Source of the DNA: Candidatus Cacconaster equi
Lineage (GTDB): Bacteria; Bacteroidota; Bacteroidia; Bacteroidales; UBA932
Length of the DNA: 64,000 nt
Direction: 5' to 3'
Assembly: GCA_018065895.1 (NCBI GenBank)
Contig: JAGHSK010000002.1
Location: forward strand, 1-64,000
The position numbers and the translations under genes are program-made. Positions 57,660-64,000 of this stretch are shown here, in pieces; positions within the stretch are counted from its first letter, which is position 1; each line of letters starts with the position of its first letter. A model generated the notes under the pieces. It ran no database searches and was not told the origin of the DNA. It worked only from the letters and a program-made list of their open reading frames with translations.

Positions 57660-59341
57660 TCAATGTCAAATGTAATTTTTTGGTACAATGGTTCCCCGTC
57701 GCCGGTCAAACCTTCCACCACCACGGAGAATCTTCCTTTGTACGACGGAGCCACATATTCCACCTCCACATCCGCTCCGGCGGGAAGTTCGGTGGACGGA
57801 TGCCAGTAAACAGTCTGCCGGTAATCCGGGTAATCCCCTCCACGCTCCAATCCACGGCAAGTGTATGCGGTAGGATATGAAACTCCCTGATAGTTCACCA
57901 CCCGGGCGCTATTGCTGAATTTCATTGAAGGGAGGTTTTTCTTATATGTAACGAAATTGACGATTCCGTCATACAGACGTGATCCGACGTAATAGGTATA
58001 CGGATAGATGTTCACTGTCTCCACAAGCAGCGGGTCATAATTGAGAATCGTCTCGTGATTGAATACGGGCACACCGTCAAGCATCATCAGCGAAGCTCCT
58101 TTTGCAAAGACGAAGCTCTTGTAATCATCTTCCGTCCTCACCTGAATGTCACGTTTCCCGTCATCGCTTCTTCTGACGCGAAGCTGGGAGATGAACTCCG
58201 TGATAACCTCCTGCATCGTTGGGAAACGGGTATAATCGTCCAGTTTGTACTGGATTGACTTGCTGTCGAAGAGCAGATTGTCACGGATTGGAAGAAATTC
58301 GTAGAGAGTGTCGGCGGCAAAGCGTTTTTCAATCTGCATGGCTGCACCTCTGGCAAGAAGGGCGTCAGCAATGGACGGCGCCATCACGAGCGCCGCAGGG
58401 GCAGCGATATCCTTCGCCACAAACGGGGATTCCAGTTCCAGATGAACCGACATTGTGGAATCTATCCCCTCTATCTCTGTAATGAGTTCCTTATCGGAAT
58501 AGATATTTCCGGTTATGAAGCGCACTTCACCGCTCTCCTGTATGGAGGCGGAGTATATGTCAGACTTGTTGCCGGGAGCAGAGATGAACGCATACTTTCC
58601 GATAAGCTGCGGAATCAGCTCCGGTTTGAATCCCACGATACGCGCATCAATGATCTCCCCCTCGTAATCAGGCACCTTCCTATCCACGAACTGCACTGAA
58701 ACCGGTTTCCTGATGATGTCCGCAAAGTCACACACATTGCCGCTCTGCGCCCCCGCTATTCCGTCTTCATGGAAAACGGAGACACTCACCGAAGCATCCT
58801 TTCCTGTAAGATTCCGTATCTTCAGCTTGTCGCCGGCGGTTATTTCAACACCCCTGGAAGTCGAAGGGGCAGTTGCAGAAAGCCTGCGTCCGTACTCCTG
58901 ATCGTCAACCACCTCCACTCCGTTCTTCACTCTCTCCTTGGAGAAGACATTGAACACGGATATGATTTTCGGAACGGAACATTCAAAATTGTAGTTCTCC
59001 TCATTTTCATTCTGGGCGGTATAGGCAACAAGCTTGTAGTTGCCCGTAGGCAGGGTAAGAGGAAGTGTGAAAGATCCCGCGCCGCGCCCGTCAACAAGGG
59101 CGATCTTCGCTCCCTGCACCATCCCCTCCGGAGAGTGCAGCTCCACATACACGACGCTGCTCAGTTTTGAACTGCAGTTGTTGCCGAGATCCCGACAGAA
59201 GGCGGAGCACCATACCACGTCACCCGCCACATAAACGCTCTTGTCCGTTGAGACATACGTTCTTTCTACAACCCTGCCTGAAGCATGCGCGCTGCAGGCC
59301 AGCAGAACCGAAAGGCTTATACTCAGTAATATTCTTTTCAT
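57656..59341 (-). CDS. Secreted MG2-like domain protein
   Basis: Signal peptide; RTYVSTDKSVYVAGDVVWCSAF motif shared with the 6465-8990 product; start MKRILLSISLSVLLACSAHA at 59341. Confidence 0.65.
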   Translation of the reverse strand: MKRILLSISLSVLLACSAHASGRVVERTYVSTDKSVYVAGDVVWCSAFCRDLGNNCSSKLSSVVYVELHSPEGMVQGAKIALVDGRGAGSFTLPLTLPTGNYKLVAYTAQNENEENYNFECSVPKIISVFNVFSKERVKNGVEVVDDQEYGRRLSATAPSTSRGVEITAGDKLKIRNLTGKDASVSVSVFHEDGIAGAQSGNVCDFADIIRKPVSVQFVDRKVPDYEGEIIDARIVGFKPELIPQLIGKYAFISAPGNKSDIYSASIQESGEVRFITGNIYSDKELITEIEGIDSTMSVHLELESPFVAKDIAAPAALVMAPSIADALLARGAAMQIEKRFAADTLYEFLPIRDNLLFDSKSIQYKLDDYTRFPTMQEVITEFISQLRVRRSDDGKRDIQVRTEDDYKSFVFAKGASLMMLDGVPVFNHETILNYDPLLVETVNIYPYTYYVGSRLYDGIVNFVTYKKNLPSMKFSNSARVVNYQGVSYPTAYTCRGLERGGDYPDYRQTVYWHPSTELPAGADVEVEYVAPSYKGRFSVVVEGLTGDGEPLYQKITFDIE

Positions 59342-59357
59342 CTTTCCACCCTCCGAC

Positions 59358-62030
59358 TTAGAATTTGAGATTGAAATTGACATATGGAATCTGTGTGGCG
59401 AAAACGCTCAACATATGGCCGGAAATAGCCGCACCTCCATTGGTTGTGAAGAATACGGAATACGGATTCTTGCGTCCGGTCACATTGTAGCACCCGATCG
59501 TGAAAGAGAGATGGGTCAGCTGCTTAAGATAATGTCCCGGCTCGATGATTATGGCCAGGTCAAGCCTCATATAGTCAGGAATACGGTAGCTGTTCCTGTC
59601 GGAATAAACGAGTCTTGTGCCTCCCGCATACTGGTACTTTCCCACAGGAAGGGTGACAGGACGTCCCGTAGAATAATCGAAATTCACGGAAAGACTGTAA
59701 CGGTGGGTGAACTTGTAATTACCGACCACCTTTATATCGTGAGGCTTGTCATAAGGGGCGCTGTACCACTGCCCGTTGTTGATTACCTCCTTCGCATTCG
59801 GATCGGACTGTCTTAGCATTGAACGCGAATAGGTGTAGGATATCCATCCGTTCAGTTTGCCGATATTTTTCTTTATCATAAGCTCGACTCCGTATGCACG
59901 GTTCTGTGTCTCGAAGAGGTCATCCGCAAGATTTTCGTTCATTACCAGCACAGCTCCGCTCTTGTAGTCGATATAGTGGTCGACCTTCTTGTAATATCCC
60001 TCAAGAGAAAGGTCAACCGTATTGTCGAGGAATGTCCAGTATAGCCCCATTGCGGCCTGCCAGCCCGTCTGCGGACGGATTTTGTCGCTGGAAAGCGTCC
60101 ACGTGTCAGTAGGAGAGATGTTGACGCTGTTGGAGATCATATGGATGTACTGGCGCATCGTGTTGAAGCCGGCCTTCCAGGAGAAATTGTCCGTGAAGGA
60201 ATATTTTCCGGAGAGGCGGAATTCAGGCCCTCCGTAGCTCTTCTTCTGCTTTCCGTCTGTCGGAACGAATTGCGAATATCTGATTCCTGCATCAAACGAA
60301 AGTTTGTCCGTTATCCGCCACGTATCGCTTACGTATGCGGCAAGTTCCGCGGCTGTCTGCCTGTCGAGGTAACGTGCCTTTACAAGGGATGAATCGCCGA
60401 ACGGCTCATATGAGCCCGGATTCAGGTCATACCATATACCGCTGGCTCCATACGTGAGGGTATGGTTTTCCGAGAGCATCGACTTGAATACAAGTTTGCC
60501 GGAATACTGCCGGATTCTGCTTGAAAGCTGATAGGCTTCCGCAGGATTGAACGTGTCCCCCGCCTTGTAGTTGTACTGGTCGAATCCCACCGTCGCCGTC
60601 ATCGAGTGGTTGTCGCTGAAGTTGCTGTTCCACTTGAGCGATCCGTTGATGTTGTTGTACCTGTAGGTGGTATCCTTGCTGAAACTGAATTTGTCACGTG
60701 AGAAATATCCGTACGCGTGCAGGGTGTTCCTGTCATTTACCTTATGGCTCAATCCGAGATTGACGTCCTGGAAAGAAGATGAGCCTCCCGAGAACCCGCT
60801 GGATGCAGGCAGGAGCTTGAGTATCCAGTTGGAATAGGTTGTCCTGGCGCCGAGAATGAATGTAGTGCGGTCCTTTACGATAGGTCCTTCGAGTTCCAGT
60901 CTGCTCGTAAGCAGTCCGAGCCCCACTGAACCCTTCACCTTCCGGCTGTTGCCGTCTCTCGTCTTAACCTCGAGGACAGATGAGATTCTTCCTCCGTACT
61001 CTGCAGGAATGGAGCTTTTATAGAGCTGGACGTCGCTCAGAACGTCGGTGTTGAAACTTGACAGGATACCGAACATATGGCTCGGATTGTAGATGGTTCC
61101 GTCGTTGAAGAGAATCAGGTTCTGGTCAACCGAACCTCCTCGTACATTGAATCCGGTTGCCGCTTCGCCCACAGACTTTACTCCAGGCAGTGTCATCACG
61201 ACTTTCAATGCATCGGACTCTCCGAAAACGGCCGGAACGTTCTTGATTGCATTTACTCTCACCTTCTCAATGCCCATCTGCGTCACGCGATGCTGAGCCT
61301 TGCTCTCAGAGGTGATGACGGCACCGGTGAGGGAGAATACCTTCTCCTTCATCATCACGTCAAGATTTCCGTCGTCATACACCTCGACGTGGAGCTTCAT
61401 GTCCTCGAGCGAATATCCGCTGAAACCCAACTCCCCGAAGCCCGTAGGCATCATTATTTTGTAATATCCGTCCGCATCGGTCTGAGCGTAGGCGGAACCG
61501 TTGTTGTCATATACGGCCACACCCACGAGAGGCTCTCCGGAAAGAACGTCCCTGACGTGGCCCCTTATCATAGCCTTCGCCTTGCTTACCGGACCTTTCT
61601 CTCCTATCTCGTAAATCTTGTTCTGGAATGTGGCAATGTTCTTCTCACTCTCGAGATATCGGGCCATCTCCTGGGAAATGCCTGCATTTTCCTGCTGGTC
61701 CGCCAGGAAATAGCCGGCAGGGAGTTCCGTCGAGAATCCGAGATTTCTCAATATGAAGTATTTGCCATCGTATTCCGTAACGGAATAGCTGTTGGCCTTA
61801 AGCTCCTTGAAAGCCTCCGAAAGGAAGTCTTCGCGGGAAGCGCGGACTGTATAGACGCGTTTGTCGGAGGTATCCTTCACGAAGAAAATACCGGGGTTGA
61901 CCTCCTTTTTAATGAAGTCCACAAGCTGCTGAGCGTCAAGTTTGGAAACATACAGCTGGCTTCCGTCGTTCTGGGCCCGGAGTTGAACGGCTCCAAGCAC
62001 CGCCACCATCAGTAAAATGAACTTTTTCAT
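59358..62030 (-). CDS. TonB-dependent receptor with carboxypeptidase-regulatory domain
   Basis: AMIRGHVRDVLSGEPLVGVAVYDNNGSAYAQTDADGYYKI; plug GFNVRGGSVDQNLILFNDGTIYNPSHMFG; terminal IPYVNFNLKF. Confidence 0.92.
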   Translation of the reverse strand: MKKFILLMVAVLGAVQLRAQNDGSQLYVSKLDAQQLVDFIKKEVNPGIFFVKDTSDKRVYTVRASREDFLSEAFKELKANSYSVTEYDGKYFILRNLGFSTELPAGYFLADQQENAGISQEMARYLESEKNIATFQNKIYEIGEKGPVSKAKAMIRGHVRDVLSGEPLVGVAVYDNNGSAYAQTDADGYYKIMMPTGFGELGFSGYSLEDMKLHVEVYDDGNLDVMMKEKVFSLTGAVITSESKAQHRVTQMGIEKVRVNAIKNVPAVFGESDALKVVMTLPGVKSVGEAATGFNVRGGSVDQNLILFNDGTIYNPSHMFGILSSFNTDVLSDVQLYKSSIPAEYGGRISSVLEVKTRDGNSRKVKGSVGLGLLTSRLELEGPIVKDRTTFILGARTTYSNWILKLLPASSGFSGGSSSFQDVNLGLSHKVNDRNTLHAYGYFSRDKFSFSKDTTYRYNNINGSLKWNSNFSDNHSMTATVGFDQYNYKAGDTFNPAEAYQLSSRIRQYSGKLVFKSMLSENHTLTYGASGIWYDLNPGSYEPFGDSSLVKARYLDRQTAAELAAYVSDTWRITDKLSFDAGIRYSQFVPTDGKQKKSYGGPEFRLSGKYSFTDNFSWKAGFNTMRQYIHMISNSVNISPTDTWTLSSDKIRPQTGWQAAMGLYWTFLDNTVDLSLEGYYKKVDHYIDYKSGAVLVMNENLADDLFETQNRAYGVELMIKKNIGKLNGWISYTYSRSMLRQSDPNAKEVINNGQWYSAPYDKPHDIKVVGNYKFTHRYSLSVNFDYSTGRPVTLPVGKYQYAGGTRLVYSDRNSYRIPDYMRLDLAIIIEPGHYLKQLTHLSFTIGCYNVTGRKNPYSVFFTTNGGAAISGHMLSVFATQIPYVNFNLKF

Positions 62031-62756
62031 CTACTTTTCCTCCATATACTCAAGTACCTCAACGGCTAAAGTTTCAAAACTCATGGAGCCGTACCTGTCG
62101 ATTGAGGACAAATGCTTTCTGATATCCTTGCTATACTTCTTGAACACCTTCAGCAAGGCATTCTTATTCTTGATTTTAATCAGAGCATCACTGTCCCCTG
62201 TCATAACGTAATAGGACTTCCTTTCGACGAATATATCGAAAACTCCCGGTTTCAGATTGCCCTGATAGCCGGCGGATTCCCACAATCTTCCATCAACGTC
62301 ACGTTCAAGAGCTTTGTCTATCCGGAAAAACAACTTCGACTTGCCGTCATACATAAGCTGGAAATACCCCTGAGGAGCATCCTCATAGCCCATTGCCTGA
62401 AGATTCACAAACTTTCTTCCCTCTATTTCGAACCACTTCACGTAATTGCGGCTGAGAAGGATGTTCGTGATTCCGTTAGGATCACGTACAAGCAGCTCCT
62501 GATTGAATGCGTCGATGTTCAGAAGCACGTTTTCATACAATTTGCTGTTGTAATAGAGAGTGCCGCTTCTGAATTGTGGCGTGTACCAGAAATGCGTGCC
62601 ATTATGAGGCAAAGGGAACTCCATACCATGCCTGCCTCTGAGAAGGAGCATACTTGCTCCATTGTTTGCGGCGTACATCTTGTAGTCCTCGCTCTGCTGC
62701 GCACCCAGACACAGCGGGAAGAGCAGCAGCAAGGCCGCAAAAAACGTTCTTTTCAT
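62031..62756 (-). CDS. Secreted protein of unknown function, first gene of TonB receptor/MG2/DUF4249 operon
   Basis: Signal peptide MKRTFFAALLLLFPLCLGAQ; abuts the receptor start. Confidence 0.7.
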   Translation of the reverse strand: MKRTFFAALLLLFPLCLGAQQSEDYKMYAANNGASMLLLRGRHGMEFPLPHNGTHFWYTPQFRSGTLYYNSKLYENVLLNIDAFNQELLVRDPNGITNILLSRNYVKWFEIEGRKFVNLQAMGYEDAPQGYFQLMYDGKSKLFFRIDKALERDVDGRLWESAGYQGNLKPGVFDIFVERKSYYVMTGDSDALIKIKNKNALLKVFKKYSKDIRKHLSSIDRYGSMSFETLAVEVLEYMEEK

Positions 62757-63989
62757 CTATGAGAATAAATAAATTTTATCACTCCGTCTCAACCTTTCCG
62801 ACACAGGAATCGAGCAGTACTCGCCTTTCTTTGCCTCCTCCACATTCTTCAGATCGACTCGGATCTCCTTCACCTCGTACTCGATCACACCTGTCGTAGG
62901 TCCGCAGATGAGCAGCTGGTCGCCAATCCTGAAACTGCCGCTTTCCACAAGCACCTCAGCAACATTCAGCTTGCCGAAATAGTTAGTTACACGTCCTACG
63001 TATGTTTTGGTTTTGGTTGCCTTGTTTCCATAGACCTCGCTCCATTCTCCAAGCCGCGCCCCCTGATAATACCCGTCCCAGAACCCGCGGTTGAATACGG
63101 TGGAAAGCTTCTCCTTCAACTGCGACGCCAGGTGCGGAGTATAGCGGTTCTCCAGGACGGCATCCGCCGCATCACGATAGGCACGGGTGACCGTCTTGAC
63201 ATATTCACTGCTGCGGGCCCTTCCCTCTATCTTGAAGACTGATACGCCGACATCTATGATTTTGTCCATGAACTCAATCGTGCACAGATCCTTCGGCGAC
63301 ATTATGTATTTGTTGTCTATCATAAGCTGGTTCCCGGTCTCCAGGTCCGTCACTTGATAACCACGACGGCATATCTGGTAGCAGGCTCCCCTGTTGGCTG
63401 AAGCGCCGTATTCGTGGAGGGAGAGATAGCACTTTCCTGAAATGGCCATGCAGAGTGCTCCGTGGCAGAACATCTCTATCTCCAGAGGACGCCCTGAAGG
63501 GCCGCAGATGTTCTCCTGGTCGATCACTCTCTTTATCTCCTTGACCTGGGAGAGATTCAGCTCGCGAGCAAGCACAATCACATCGGCGAACTGGCTGTAG
63601 AAACGCAGGGATTCGTGATTTGAGATGCTCAGCTGTGTGGAGATATGCACCTCCATCCCGATGGAACGGGCATATGCTATGGCGGCCATATCGGAGGCTA
63701 TTACAGCCGAAACACCGGCAGCCTTCGCTGAGCGCAGCGCCTCCCTCATAGGTTCCAGATCATCGTCATACAAGACGATATTCAGGGTGAGATATGACTT
63801 CACCCCGTGTTCCCTGCAAATTTCACATACCCTAGCAAGGTCCTCAGGTGCAAAGTTGTTTGCAGAGTGAGACCGCATGTTCAACTGCCCGACCCCAAAA
63901 TATACGGAATCGGCACCACCCTGGATTGCTGCGGCAAGACACTCGAAGTTCCCCGCAGGGGCCATTATCTCCAATTTGTTATTTTTCAC
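62757..63989 (-). CDS. Peptidase U32 family protein (TrhP/YhbU-like)
   Basis: KLEIMAPAGNFECLAAAIQGGADSVYFG; EMFCHGALCMAISGKCYLS; FKIEGRARSSEYV. Confidence 0.93.
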   Translation of the reverse strand: MKNNKLEIMAPAGNFECLAAAIQGGADSVYFGVGQLNMRSHSANNFAPEDLARVCEICREHGVKSYLTLNIVLYDDDLEPMREALRSAKAAGVSAVIASDMAAIAYARSIGMEVHISTQLSISNHESLRFYSQFADVIVLARELNLSQVKEIKRVIDQENICGPSGRPLEIEMFCHGALCMAISGKCYLSLHEYGASANRGACYQICRRGYQVTDLETGNQLMIDNKYIMSPKDLCTIEFMDKIIDVGVSVFKIEGRARSSEYVKTVTRAYRDAADAVLENRYTPHLASQLKEKLSTVFNRGFWDGYYQGARLGEWSEVYGNKATKTKTYVGRVTNYFGKLNVAEVLVESGSFRIGDQLLICGPTTGVIEYEVKEIRVDLKNVEEAKKGEYCSIPVSERLRRSDKIYLFS

Positions 63990-64000
63990 GGTATATCAGT

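Noticed and set aside
61077-62015. 312-aa plus-strand ORF
   Set aside because: Antisense shadow of the TonB receptor coding sequence

Overview
The window is a Bacteroidota (probably Bacteroidales) chromosomal segment, inferred from SusC/SusD pairs, DUF4249/BACON/DUF4251-type lipoproteins and many TAnnTTTG (-7) promoters. Core loci are kbl, tsf-rpsB-rpsI-rplM, dusB-lpxK, pheS, metK, mutS2-cdaA, argR, an ArgR-box-controlled GNAT-argF pair, rpsL-rpsG-fusA-rpsJ, tRNA-Gly(GCC) and tRNA-Met(CAT). Accessory content is two divergent SusC/SusD loci (one with a secreted alpha/beta-hydrolase-like gene), an Oar-like TonB receptor, and a TonB receptor/MG2-like/DUF4249 operon. There is also an orphan HPr-kinase-like/S26-peptidase-like/PqqD trio. 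No CRISPR array, phage or recognisable IS element was seen. The less ordinary signals are three gene relics: a dsbD-like gene collapsed at a short direct repeat, a neutral zinc metallopeptidase reduced to 37 aa, and a SusD C-terminal scrap. Others are a ~200 bp structured inverted-repeat element next to tRNA-Met, tandem ArgR palindromes bracketing a promoter, several apparently leaderless promoters, and the RiPP-like trio. No database search was run; all family names are from motif recognition.
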